DNA of 64,000 nt from Prado023 sp963747335 (lineage in GTDB: Bacteria > Actinomycetota > Actinomycetes > S36-B12 > CAIYMF01), in assembly GCA_963747335.1 (NCBI GenBank), contig CAVVEV010000012.1, positions 620,001 through 684,000 of the forward strand, in the 5' to 3' direction. Shown here piece after piece: positions 17,267 through 27,768 of this stretch (the stretch's first letter is position 1; each line of letters starts with the position of its first letter). Below the pieces are notes generated by a model that searched no databases, was not told where the DNA came from, and worked only from the letters and a program-made list of their open reading frames with translations. Made by a program: the position numbers and the translations under genes.

Positions 17267-17365
17267 GGTGGACACGGTAGTCCACGCCAACCACGGGCGT
17301 CCCGGAGCGACCTCGCGCGGGCCAGAGCGGCGGTTGAGCCTCACGCGACGTGAGGTCCCGGCTGT

Positions 17366-17866
17366 TCAGGTGGCGGCGCCCGCCGGACCGGCGTCCGAAC
17401 CCGGGACCCGCGTCCTGGCCTCGTCGGTGTCCTCGGGCAGCCGACAGTTGTGCTCGAGCCAGAGCGAGAGCGCCGCCAGGATGAATCCGCCCAAGGACGC
17501 GAGGGCGGCAGCCAGGAGCCGCTCGCGACCCGCGGCGACCGCGGTCTCCTGCATCAGCCGGAGGGCGACCCCGCCGTATGCCCCGAAGACCACGGCCCCG
17601 GTTCGTGACCCGGCAAGGGCCAGAGCGGTCGTCCGTGCGGCCATCAGTGGGGCCATCCGCGGGGCACCGGGCTTGGGGTTCAGCCGTCTGCGCGCCACCA
17701 CCGCCCATGCCCCGACGAAGCCGGCCACCACCCAGATGACCACGACGGCCAGCCACGGGACCGCGGGGAGCCGGCCGTTGTCGTCCACCCATGCCGCGAA
17801 GCTCCACCCGAGCAGGGCGGCGATCCCCGCGACCGCGAACAGCCAGGGGATCGATGTGGGCCTCAT
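17366..17866 (-). CDS. DUF3180 family membrane protein
   Basis: 166 residues. Four hydrophobic segments are visible: IPWLFAVAGIAALLGWSFAAW, VPWLAVVVIWVVAGFVGAWAVV, a weaker amphipathic stretch with MAARTTALALAGSRTGAVVFGAYGG, and LLAAALASLGGFILAALSLWL. It ends LEHNCRLPEDTDEAR plus a short tail. Its start overlaps the folK stop as ATGA. The same placement after folK holds in M. tuberculosis (Rv3605c). No biochemical role is known; the strict link to folK implies co-expression, not a proven function. Confidence 0.88.
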   Translation of the reverse strand: MRPTSIPWLFAVAGIAALLGWSFAAWVDDNGRLPAVPWLAVVVIWVVAGFVGAWAVVARRRLNPKPGAPRMAPLMAARTTALALAGSRTGAVVFGAYGGVALRLMQETAVAAGRERLLAAALASLGGFILAALSLWLEHNCRLPEDTDEARTRVPGSDAGPAGAAT

Positions 17867-18372
17867 CTCCACCACGATCCCCCCTCGAGGACCTCGACCT
17901 GCTGGTCGGCGACCTGGGCGGCCCAGTCGGCGACGGTGCGGGCAGCGCCGTTCGGCGGAGTCAGGACGAACTCGGGGTCCAGTTCCGCCCACGGGGCGAG
18001 GACGAAGCCACGCTCATGGGCGCGGGGGTGCGGGAGGGTGAGCTGCGGGTCGTCGCTGCGCTCCTCGTCGACCGCGAGGATGTCGACGTCGAGGGTGCGT
18101 GGGCCCCACCGGACCTCGCGGACCCTGCCCGCGGCAGCCTCCAGCGCGTGAGCGAGGCCCAGCAGCGCAGGGGGATCCAGCGCTGTGTCCACCAGGACCA
18201 CGGCGTTGAGGTAGTCCGGCTGATCCGGCCCGCCCACGGCCGCCGTCCGCCACAGGCTGGAGACGTCCTCCACCCGAACATCCGGGTGCGCCATGAGACC
18301 GGCGACCGCTCCCCGCAGCGACTCCCGCGGCTCACCGACGTTGGCGCCGAGGGCGAGGGCCGCGCGGGTCAT
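17863..18372 (-). CDS. folK: 2-amino-4-hydroxy-6-hydroxymethyldihydropteridine diphosphokinase
   Basis: 169 residues. Transfers pyrophosphate from ATP to 6-hydroxymethyldihydropterin, the step feeding FolP. The N-terminus is typical (LALGANVGEPRESLRGAV). The catalytic block is RWGPRTLDVDIL, followed by LTLPHPRAHERGFVLAPWAEL. ATG 18372 overlaps the folB stop by 4 bases, and the stop overlaps DUF3180. It is the third pterin-pathway gene of a coupled series folE-folP-folB-folK. Confidence 0.95.
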   Translation of the reverse strand: MTRAALALGANVGEPRESLRGAVAGLMAHPDVRVEDVSSLWRTAAVGGPDQPDYLNAVVLVDTALDPPALLGLAHALEAAAGRVREVRWGPRTLDVDILAVDEERSDDPQLTLPHPRAHERGFVLAPWAELDPEFVLTPPNGAARTVADWAAQVADQQVEVLEGGSWWR

Positions 18373-18752
18373 CGCGCCCTCGTGATGCTGACCGACACGT
18401 CGTCGAAGGGCACGGGGATCGGCGCCTGGGGCTTGTGCACAGTGATCTTCACGGCCCGCACGTAGTCGAACGCCAGGCAGCGGTCGGCGATGGTCACGGC
18501 GAGGGTCTCGATCAGGTTCACCGGCTCGCCCTCGATGACCTCGACCACCGCCTGGGCCACGCCGCCATAGTCGATGGTGTGCCGCAGGTCGTCGGACTTG
18601 GCGGCCTTCGAGATCGACAGCACCCCGAGGACGACGTCGACGCGGAACTCCTGGCCGTCCCGGCGCTCCTCGTCGAAGACCCCGTGGAACCCGAGCGCCC
18701 GCACGCCCTTGAGGCTGATCCGGTCGAGGTCCCGGCTGAACGCATCGGTCAT
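18369..18752 (-). CDS. folB: Dihydroneopterin aldolase
   Basis: 127 residues, family length. Converts 7,8-dihydroneopterin to 6-hydroxymethyldihydropterin and glycolaldehyde. It contains ISLKGVRALGFHGVFDEERR (conserved GxxGVxxxE), GQEFRVDVVL, DLRHTIDYGGVAQAVVEVI and the substrate-site block NLIETLAVTIADRCL with VKITVHKPQAPI. Both ends overlap neighbours as ATGA (folP before, folK after). Confidence 0.95.
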   Translation of the reverse strand: MTDAFSRDLDRISLKGVRALGFHGVFDEERRDGQEFRVDVVLGVLSISKAAKSDDLRHTIDYGGVAQAVVEVIEGEPVNLIETLAVTIADRCLAFDYVRAVKITVHKPQAPIPVPFDDVSVSITRAR

Positions 18753-19630
18753 GACTGCCCCCCTGTCGGTGCTGGATGGATGAAGGCCGCGTCGCGCCAT
18801 GCGCCAGCGACGGCGATCGCGTCGCGGGAGCCCCGGACGTCGTGGACGCGCACGGCCCACGCGCCGGCGGCGGCCGCGAGGACAGTGACGGCGTCGGTGG
18901 CGGCGTCACGGCCCTCGACCGGACGGGGCCGCGAGGGTTCGCCGAGGAGCTCGCCGAGGAAGCGCTTGCGGCTGGCCCCGATCAGGACAGGGCGCCCCAG
19001 TGCCGCCAGCTCGGGGAGCCCGGCGAGCAGGGCCCAGTTGTGCGCCGAGGTCTTGGCGAACCCGAGACCGGGGTCGAGGATCACCCGAGCGGGGTCCACC
19101 CCGGAAGCGTCCAGCTCCGCAAGGCGCTCACCCAGCTCGGCGCAGACGTCGGCGACCACGTCGTGGTAGGTGGCCAGGCGGTCCATGTCCGTGGAATGAC
19201 CCCGCCAATGCATGGCGATGTAGGGAACCTGCACACTGGCGACCCAGGCGTGCATCCCGGGATCCGCGAGCCCGCCCGAGACATCGTTGACAAGCCCGGC
19301 ACCAGCCGCGACCGCAGCGGCAGCGACCTCGCTGCGCATCGTGTCGATGCTGACCACCAGCCCGTGGGCGACCAGTCGCTCGATCACGGGGATGACCCGG
19401 TTCAGCTCCTCCTCGACGGGGATCCGCTGTGCGCCGGGCCGGGTGGACTCGCCCCCCACGTCGATGATGTCGGCGCCGGCCGCCACCTGCTGGAGCGCGT
19501 GCACGACGGCGACGTCGACATCGACGTAGTTCCCACCATCGGAGAAGGAGTCCGGGGTCACATTGAGGACCGACATCACCAGCGTGCGCTGCACGCCGGC
19601 CAACGACGCGGGCAGTCCGCGCGGGTGCAT
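18749..19630 (-). CDS. folP: Dihydropteroate synthase
   Basis: 293 residues. Joins hydroxymethyldihydropterin diphosphate with p-aminobenzoate; this is the sulfonamide target. The first signature is VMSVLNVTPDSFSDGGNY, the second DIIDVGGESTRPGAQRI. It also has LVNDVSGG, VPYIAMHWRG, VILDPGLGFAKT and LIGASRKRFLGELLG, so all pterin and pyrophosphate contacts are present. Start ATG 19630, three bases after the folE stop, with AAGG seven bases before it. The motifs fit a functional FolP1-type rather than a FolP2-type copy. Confidence 0.96.
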   Translation of the reverse strand: MHPRGLPASLAGVQRTLVMSVLNVTPDSFSDGGNYVDVDVAVVHALQQVAAGADIIDVGGESTRPGAQRIPVEEELNRVIPVIERLVAHGLVVSIDTMRSEVAAAAVAAGAGLVNDVSGGLADPGMHAWVASVQVPYIAMHWRGHSTDMDRLATYHDVVADVCAELGERLAELDASGVDPARVILDPGLGFAKTSAHNWALLAGLPELAALGRPVLIGASRKRFLGELLGEPSRPRPVEGRDAATDAVTVLAAAAGAWAVRVHDVRGSRDAIAVAGAWRDAAFIHPAPTGGQS

Positions 19631-19632
19631 CC

Positions 19633-20243
19633 CTAGGCCTTCAGGATCAGCGACATGACCTCGGACCGGGTCGCGGGCTCCCGCAGCCCCCCGCGCACTG
19701 CACTCGTGACGGTGCGTGCTCCCGGCTTGCGCACCCCGCGCATGGACATGCACAGGTGCTCGCACTCGATGACCACGACGACACCGCGCGGTTGGAGGAC
19801 CCGCACCATGGCGTCGGCGACCTGGGTGGTCAGGCGCTCCTGGACCTGCGGGCGCTTGGCGTACACGTCCACCAGGCGGGCGATCTTGCTCAGGCCGGTG
19901 ATCCGGCCGTCGCGGCTCGGGATGTAGCCCACATGCGCCACGCCGTGGAACGGCACCAGGTGGTGCTCGCACGTCGAGTAGACCTCGATGTCCTTGACCA
20001 GGACCAGCTCGTCGTGCCCGAGGTCGAAGGTGGTCGACAGGACGTCATCGGGTTCCTCGCGCAGGCCGCGGAAGATCTCGGCGTAGCTGCGGGCGACGCG
20101 GTCCGGGGTGTCGCGCAGCCCGTCGCGGTCCGGGTCCTCCCCGATCGCGATGAGCAGTTCCCGCACGGCCGCCGCGGCACGCTCCAGGTCGATCGGCTCC
20201 GAGATCATGGGGGCATCGAACCCGTGTACCGGGTCGATGCCGT

Positions 20244-20247
<4 letters not shown>
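19633..20247 (-). CDS. folE: GTP cyclohydrolase I
   Basis: 204 residues. Makes 7,8-dihydroneopterin triphosphate from GTP. Zinc ligands are visible in VYSTCEHHLVPFHG and in IECEHLCMSMRGVRKPG. GLSKIARLVDVYAKRPQVQERL and EVMSLIL are family hallmarks. The start is GTG at 20247, overlapping the ftsH stop codon as GTGA. It heads the folate series and is coupled to ftsH, as in M. tuberculosis. Confidence 0.96.
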
Positions 20248-22499
<2,252 letters not shown>

Positions 22500-22722
22500 C
22501 CTTGCCCGGGGGTGACCCCGACCGTCGTGAGGGCGGTGCGTGCCGCTCCAGCCCACACCTGACCTCCGGGCCGCACGCCCGTACGAAGAAACTACACCGA
22601 TCCCCCGACACCGGCTCCCGTGGTTCGCGCTGGGCGTATGGCCTTACGGAGCTCTGACACGGGGCCACGTGCACCGGGCATCCATGCTCCCGGGCCGGGT
22701 CGCGGCGGCGTGCCCGTCTGGC
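22500..22722. other. Intergenic region between hpt and ftsH
   Basis: 223 bases without a supported gene. It should contain the ftsH leader, since this is the largest gap within the 17.4-27.6 kb series. A TAGTTT hexamer near 22590 (minus strand) could be a -10 element, but no matching -35 was found. No clear terminator for hpt was seen. Confidence 0.35.
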
Positions 22723-23275
22723 TCAGCTGTAGACGTGCGGCGCCAGGGTCCCGATCTCCCGCAGGTTCCGGTACTTCTCGGCGTAGTCCAGCCCGTACCC
22801 GACGACGAACTCGTTGGGGATGTCGAAGCCGATGTACCTGGGCTCGAGCTCGACCTTCACGGCCTCGGGCTTGCGCAGCATCGTCAGGACCTCGACCGAG
22901 GCGGCCCCACGCGCTGTCAGGTTGCGCATGCAGCCACGACAGGGTGAGGCCGGAGTCGATGATGTCCTCGACGATCAGCACGTGCCGCCCGGTGATGTCG
23001 GTATCGAGGTCCTTGAGGATCCGCACCACGCCCGAGGACTTCGTCGACGACCCGTATGAGGACACGGCCATCCAGTCCATCTGCAGGTGGATGCTCATCG
23101 CGCGGGCGAGGTCAGCCATCACCATGACCGCGCCCTTGAGCACCCCGACCAGCAGGACGTCGCGGTCGGCGTAGTCCACGTCGACCTGGGCGGCCATCTC
23201 ACGCAGGCGGGCCTGCAGCGTGGCCTCGTCGATGAGGACCTTCTCGAGATCGGTACCAATGTGCGCGGCGTCCAC
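22723..23275 (-). CDS. hpt: Hypoxanthine phosphoribosyltransferase (one frameshift in the sequence)
   Basis: Purine salvage: hypoxanthine or guanine plus PRPP to IMP or GMP. The first frame from GTG 23275 (MDAAHIGTDLEKVLIDE) holds VGVLKGAVMVMADLARAM, MAVSSYGSSTKSSGVV and the PRPP loop VLIVEDIIDSGLTL. At 22930 one extra base breaks the frame. Dropping it joins SWL directly to MRNLTARGAASVEV and on to YIGFDIPNEFVVGYGLDYAEKYRNL and the stop. Total length ~184 residues, normal. A sequencing insertion is likely. It begins five bases after the tilS stop, the conserved tilS-hpt-ftsH order. Confidence 0.92.
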
Positions 23276-23280
23276 GGGGG

Positions 23281-24756
23281 TCAGACTCTCACAACTACGG
23301 CACCGGCCTCCCGACGGGCGCGTCGACCGCCGGGGAGGGCCACCTCGGCGGTCGCAGGGGACTGGGGATCGAGCAGCGCCGAGACCGCCCGGATGTGCCC
23401 GGCCGTCAGTGAGCCGCGCGGGCACCCGGCCGCGAGCAGGAACCGGCGGACCACCCGGTTCACGATCGCCGGCGGGAGGGGCTCGCCGCCGGGGTCGTGG
23501 TTGGACGCCGAGACCTGCACGCCGATCGGCAGGGCCCCGATCGGCTGGCTGGTCGAGCTGAGGGCCGTGACCAAGCTCCGTTCGCCGACCGCCAGTCCGC
23601 CCACACCCAGTCCGCCCACACCCGGTCCGCCCGCACTCAGTCCGCCCGTGCTCAGTCCGCCCGTACTCGGTCCGCCCGTACTCGGTCCGCCCGTGCTCAG
23701 TCCGCCCGCATTCAGTCCGCCCGTACTCGGTCCGTCCGTACTCGGTTCGTCCGTGCTCGGTCCGCCCGCCGCCGACTCGCCCCCGCTCGAACCCTTCGCC
23801 GCTGCCATATCGCTCCCGGCCAGTGGGATCGCCGCTGTCAGTTCGGAAGGTTCTTGCTGCTCTATCGGCAACTCGTTCCCACATTGCTGCGGAGCGAGGG
23901 GCCACTCGTCCCGGGCGGACGCCTGGGCCCACACCTGGTCGGCCCAGGCGTCCAGGGCGTCGGCGTCCTCGCGCGCGAGGGCCGCGGTCCGGGAGAGGGC
24001 CTCGACGATACCCGGGCCGAGCGCCGCCTCCAGCATCGGAAGGACCTCCTCGCGCACCCGCACGCGGGCGAACGTGGCGTCGGCATTGTGCGGATCCGTC
24101 CACGGTTCGAGTTGGGGATCGGCGGCCGCCGCCTCCCGCGCAGCCGCGACCACCACGGCGCGTGGCAGGTCGAGCAGCGGTCGGCGGTAGATCCCGGTGC
24201 GGGCTGCCATCCCGGCGAGCGAACGGCTGCCGGACCCCCGGGCCAGCCCGAGCAGGACCGTCTCGGCCTGATCCTCCCGGGTGTGCCCCAGCAGGATCGC
24301 CGCGGCGGGCGGTACCGCAGTCGACGGGGACGCGGACCCGCCCGCGGCGTCGTCCACGACCACGGTGGCGTCCCAGCCCGCGCCCCCGCCCACCCCCGCG
24401 ACGGCGTCCAGGGCTGCGTACCGGACAGCCCGTGCCGCAGCCTCGACGCCACCGGAGCCCGCCCCACGGGGGACCTGGACCGAGAGCACCCGGGCATCCG
24501 AGCACCCGAGGATGCGGGCCTGCTCAGCTGCCCGGGCGGCCACCTGCCCGGACCCGGCCTGGATCTGGTGATCGATCACGACCGCCTCACATCGGAGCCC
24601 GATCTCTGCGCCCACCACGACGACCGCAGCAGTCAGGGCCAGGGAGTCCGCACCTCCACTGAGGGCCACGACGACGCGGTCACCCGGCTCGAGGTCGGCA
24701 AGGCATGCCCGCACCGCCGCGCGCACTGCGGCCCGCGGGGGCCGCCCGGACGCCAT
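23281..24756 (-). CDS. tilS: tRNA(Ile)-lysidine synthase with an inserted pentapeptide-repeat linker
   Basis: 491 residues. Converts C34 of tRNA-Ile(CAU) to lysidine, which changes its decoding from Met to Ile and is essential in most bacteria. The ATP pyrophosphatase P-loop is SGGADS (residues 33-38); DHQIQAGSGQVAARAAEQA and LLGHTREDQAETVLLGLARG follow. Between the catalytic domain and the C-terminal domain lies an unusual ~60-residue linker of (S/A)(T/G)GG(P/L) pentapeptides (about 329-388). The family is usually 320-360 residues in actinobacteria, so the linker explains the excess. ATG 24756 shares its A with the preceding TGA. Confidence 0.93.
   Translation of the reverse strand: MASGRPPRAAVRAAVRACLADLEPGDRVVVALSGGADSLALTAAVVVVGAEIGLRCEAVVIDHQIQAGSGQVAARAAEQARILGCSDARVLSVQVPRGAGSGGVEAAARAVRYAALDAVAGVGGGAGWDATVVVDDAAGGSASPSTAVPPAAAILLGHTREDQAETVLLGLARGSGSRSLAGMAARTGIYRRPLLDLPRAVVVAAAREAAAADPQLEPWTDPHNADATFARVRVREEVLPMLEAALGPGIVEALSRTAALAREDADALDAWADQVWAQASARDEWPLAPQQCGNELPIEQQEPSELTAAIPLAGSDMAAAKGSSGGESAAGGPSTDEPSTDGPSTGGLNAGGLSTGGPSTGGPSTGGLSTGGLSAGGPGVGGLGVGGLAVGERSLVTALSSTSQPIGALPIGVQVSASNHDPGGEPLPPAIVNRVVRRFLLAAGCPRGSLTAGHIRAVSALLDPQSPATAEVALPGGRRARREAGAVVVRV
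23594..23773. repeat. Twelve tandem 15-bp units inside tilS
   Basis: A period-15 array with consensus (A/G)GTCCGCCCGTACTC. Copies 1 and 2 are identical (with CACACCC at the end), copies 4-9 differ at one or two positions, and copies 10-12 are the most divergent. The period is a multiple of three, so slippage changes TilS length by five residues without frameshift. In another frame the same DNA reads as an Arg-Thr-Glu-Tyr/His-Gly repeat, which is a shadow. Confidence 0.95.
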
Positions 24757-25859
24757 CAGCCCAGCACGCGGCGCACCCACGCCGCCGGGTCCTCGATCTC
24801 CATGGCCGAGGGCAGGTTCGCAGGGGTGTCCCAGACCTGGGCGAACCCGTCCTGCCCGGCCGACGCGATCACCGACCGGACGAAGTCCGCGCCGCTGGTG
24901 TACTGGCGCAACTTGGTCTCCATGCCCATCATCCGACGCACGAACCCGTCCACGGTCCCCGCCTGGGAGCGCCTGGCCGCGAACCGCTCCCGAATCAGGG
25001 CAACCGTCGGCACGTGATCGGGGCCGACCTCGTCCATCACGTAGTCAGCGTGGCCCTCGAGCAGGGACATCAGGCCGGTGAGCCGATCGAAGATCTCCCG
25101 CTGGGCCGGCGTCTGGAAGGCCTCCATGAGGCTGGGACCGGGGCGCCCGCGCGCCGCGCCGACCACGGACTGGGCGACCGCCCCGAGCCGGGCCATGAAC
25201 TCCGCGACCGACAGGTCGCTGATCGCGACGAACGCCTGGACCTCGGTCAGGAAGTGATCCTGCAGCCACGGGACCCCGCCGAACTGCGCCCGATGGGTCT
25301 CCTCGTGAAGGCACACCCAGTAGCGGAAGTCCCGCGGGACGAGCTCCAGCTCCCGCTCGACGAGCGCGATGTTCGGCGCGACCAGCAGCAGGCGGCCGGG
25401 AGTGCCGGGGACGGTGAAGGCCTCGTACTGCCCGAGGACCTTCCCCGAGAGCCACGCCATCGCGCCCCCGAGCTGCGCAGCCGTCAGTCGGGAGCCCACC
25501 GCCTCGATCCCGGGGTTCGCCTCCTTCTCGGCCCGTGCGGAGGTGAAGGGATCCAGTGCCACGCCGAGCCCGGCGATGTTGGACTGGATCCACTCGCCCC
25601 GGTCGACCACCACCGCCGGCGCGTGCTCGGGGTCGGCATCGAGGCCGGTCAGCTCCCTGACCGGCTCACGGGCCAGCTGGGCGAGCTCGCGCAGCTCGGC
25701 GACGGTGCTGTGAGCCTCCGTCGGGGTGGTCGTGGGGCCCTTGGGCATGAACCGCAGCCCGATCCGCTCAGCCAGGGTCCAGTCCACGAGGTTCGCCACG
25801 TTCTGAAGCATAGGCGCGCCCGCGAACGAGGCTCCCCGACGCACGGACGACCGGTCCAT
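24756..25859 (-). CDS. Zinc-dependent metalloprotease (Rv3626c-like family)
   Basis: 367 residues. Begins near LVDWTLAERIGLRFMPKGP, the typical opening of this actinobacterial family. The zinc motif is CLHEETHRAQF (His185-ExxH), with a likely third ligand in the downstream stretch LTEVQAFVAISDL or GHADYVMDEVGP. No signal peptide is present, so it is probably cytoplasmic. The same family has been annotated as coenzyme F420 biosynthesis-associated, but no F420 gene is near. It sits between dacB and tilS as in M. tuberculosis. ATG 25859 or ATG 25811 could be the start; neither has a strong Shine-Dalgarno. Substrate unknown. Confidence 0.85.
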   Translation of the reverse strand: MDRSSVRRGASFAGAPMLQNVANLVDWTLAERIGLRFMPKGPTTTPTEAHSTVAELRELAQLAREPVRELTGLDADPEHAPAVVVDRGEWIQSNIAGLGVALDPFTSARAEKEANPGIEAVGSRLTAAQLGGAMAWLSGKVLGQYEAFTVPGTPGRLLLVAPNIALVERELELVPRDFRYWVCLHEETHRAQFGGVPWLQDHFLTEVQAFVAISDLSVAEFMARLGAVAQSVVGAARGRPGPSLMEAFQTPAQREIFDRLTGLMSLLEGHADYVMDEVGPDHVPTVALIRERFAARRSQAGTVDGFVRRMMGMETKLRQYTSGADFVRSVIASAGQDGFAQVWDTPANLPSAMEIEDPAAWVRRVLG

Positions 25860-25879
25860 CCCGCCGCCGCCACAAATGA

Positions 25880-25970
25880 TCGCGACTTGATCCAGATCTC
25901 GGGCGCACTTCCCGGTTTGGTCCAAGTCTCGGGCGCTCACTCGGCCCCGACTTTGGACCAAATCGCGATC
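25880..25970. repeat. Intergenic three-unit element, copy A
   Basis: Fills the gap between dacB and the metalloprotease gene. Unit 1 (25880-25909) reads ATCGCGACTTGATCCAGATC then TCGGGCGC. Unit 2 (25914-25941) reads GGTTTGGTCCAAGTCTCGGG then CGCTCACT. Unit 3 (25945-25970) is inverted: its reverse complement begins GATCGCGATTTGGTCCAAAG. TTTGGTCCAA in unit 2 pairs perfectly with TTGGACCAAA in unit 3, giving a 10-bp stem. The same direct-direct-inverted plan recurs at 44584-44672. Confidence 0.85.
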
Positions 25971-26001
25971 TTGGGGCGGCGGCGAGGGGGCGATCGCCTG
26001 G

Positions 26002-27564
26002 TCAGGGGGCTGCCGCGCAGGCACACGTGACCAGGACGCTGGCCGCGCGGTCGAGCGCTGCCCGCGCAGCCAGGGCCCCACCAGGGGTCGAACCGTCCAC
26101 GAAGGCGAACGCGAGCAGGCGGCCGTCCGGTCGGCTGGCGTACCCCGCCAGCGCGCCCACGCCGGTCAAGGTGCCGGTCTTCGCGCGCACAACGCCTCGG
26201 GCAGCCCGCTGGTCGGCGGCTCGGAACCGGGCCGTCAACGATCCCGTGACCCCGGCGACGGGAAGCCCTGAGTGGATCGACCCGAACCCCTGGGAGGTCA
26301 CCGCCAGCAGGTCGGTCAGAGTCGACGGGGCCAGCCGGTTGCCGCGCGACAGCCCGGATGCGTCGGCGAACCTGGCCCCGGCGTCGTCCACCCCCAGCCT
26401 GGTGAGCACCTGCGCGGCGTTGTCGGCGACTCCGGCGAAGCTGGCGGGCTCCCCACCTGCGGCCGCCGCCACACGACCCAGGATCTCGGCGTAGTCATTG
26501 TCCGAGGTGGCGAGCATGCGCTCGACGAGCACGCCGACCGTCGGGGACTCGACGTAGGCCAGGGTCGCGGCATCGTCGGGGGTCGCGCTCTCCTTGAGCT
26601 CACCCCGGACGCTCACCCCCGCCGCGGCCAACTGCTCGGCGAACTCCCGCCCGGCCTGAGCGGCGGGGTCAGCGACCCGGCCCACACCGTTCGGAGTCCG
26701 GCGTCCCTGATCCACCACGAGGGCGCTGACCGGCGCGACGATGCCGGCCGCCGGGAAGGACCCCGCCCAACTGGGGTGCACGGCGGGCCCGGTGAACGCC
26801 GAGGCGTCGTAGCGCACCCTGACCCGGGTGATCCCACGCAGTGCCAGGGCCCGGGTGGTCGAGGCAGCCAGCTCCTGCAGGGACGCCGGCGTCAGGCTCG
26901 TCCCGGCGCCGCCGACCTTCGCCCCCGTTGAGCGCAGGCTGGGATCCCCCGCCCCGATGATCACGACCCGGGGAGTGGCAGCCTCCGGATCCACCACGAC
27001 AACGCGCGTCCGCAGCCTCGTGTCGGCGCCGAGGGCATCGAGCACCGCAGCCGCCGTGACGAGCTTCATGGTCGAGGCAGGGACCGTCGGGTCGGCGGTG
27101 GCCTCATAGAGGACCTCGCCGGTGGCGACGTCGATGACGCGCGCGGGGCTGCGTCCGGGGCCGAGGGCGCCGCCGGTCAGCAGCGGGGCGAGGGCGGTCT
27201 CAACAGCGTCGGGATCAAGGGGATCGCCCGTCGCAGCGGGGGCTTCCTTCGCCCCGCTGCGTTCCACGTCCGGTGACGCTGCTGGAGTACCGGCCGCCCG
27301 GGTCGGGGTACTCGTGGCATCCGGAGTCGTGGCATCCGGAGTCTCGGTGGGATCGGCGGACCCGGCCCGCGTGCCAGCACCCGGGCCCCGCTCCACACCT
27401 GCGCCCATGTCGGCCCCGAGCGTGAGCGGTATCAGCACCGGCGCAGCGACCGGGTCCCGCGGATCGAATCCCGTCTCCGGCCCCTCGGCCGCTCCGGCCT
27501 GCCCCACGGCTCCCGCGCCAGCCAGAAGAGCCGACACCGCCACGAGGGCGGGAGCTGGAGCCAT
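26002..27564 (-). CDS. dacB: D-alanyl-D-alanine carboxypeptidase/endopeptidase (PBP4, peptidase S13)
   Basis: 520 residues. Secreted or membrane-tethered penicillin-binding protein that trims peptidoglycan stem peptides. A signal segment (ALVAVSALLAGAGAVGQAGA) is followed by a Pro/Thr/Ala-rich stretch of about 110 residues. Active-site motifs are STMK (Ser164, Lys167), SDN (about 352) and KTG (about 462, in VVRAKTGTLTGVGALAGY). Start at ATG 27564 immediately precedes the signal peptide; the listed frame could also begin at 27606. Upstream of tilS, as in M. tuberculosis (Rv3627c). Confidence 0.92.
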   Translation of the reverse strand: MAPAPALVAVSALLAGAGAVGQAGAAEGPETGFDPRDPVAAPVLIPLTLGADMGAGVERGPGAGTRAGSADPTETPDATTPDATSTPTRAAGTPAASPDVERSGAKEAPAATGDPLDPDAVETALAPLLTGGALGPGRSPARVIDVATGEVLYEATADPTVPASTMKLVTAAAVLDALGADTRLRTRVVVVDPEAATPRVVIIGAGDPSLRSTGAKVGGAGTSLTPASLQELAASTTRALALRGITRVRVRYDASAFTGPAVHPSWAGSFPAAGIVAPVSALVVDQGRRTPNGVGRVADPAAQAGREFAEQLAAAGVSVRGELKESATPDDAATLAYVESPTVGVLVERMLATSDNDYAEILGRVAAAAGGEPASFAGVADNAAQVLTRLGVDDAGARFADASGLSRGNRLAPSTLTDLLAVTSQGFGSIHSGLPVAGVTGSLTARFRAADQRAARGVVRAKTGTLTGVGALAGYASRPDGRLLAFAFVDGSTPGGALAARAALDRAASVLVTCACAAAP

Positions 27565-27696
27565 GCGCGCTGCACGATCCGACCCTACGTGCCGCGCCGG
27601 CGGCACAGACCGTACTGGTGGTCAACCCCGACCTCCTGATCGACCGGATCGACGACCACCCCGCAAGGGCACCGCAGCTCGGGTCGGCCCGGAGGC

Positions 27697-27741
27697 TGTG
27701 CTGACGATTCCGGCCTTCCCAACGTCGGAATCGTCAGCACA
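27697..27741 (-). terminator. Long hairpin after the penicillin acylase gene
   Basis: A perfect 16-bp inverted repeat (TGTGCTGACGATTCCG at 27697-27712 with CGGAATCGTCAGCACA at 27726-27741) and a 13-base loop. It begins 28 bases past the acylase stop codon and before dacB, both on the minus strand. No T tract. Probably the terminator separating the two transcripts. Confidence 0.6.
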
Positions 27742-27768
27742 TAGTTGCCCTGCCCGCACCGAACGGCA

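Noticed and set aside
23500..23860. Possible CRISPR array
   Set aside because: Units are 15 bp, contiguous and in frame within tilS; there are no spacers and no cas genes.
24756..25859. F420 biosynthesis function for the zinc metalloprotease
   Set aside because: The label comes from some annotations of the family; no F420 gene is nearby, so only the protease fold is claimed.
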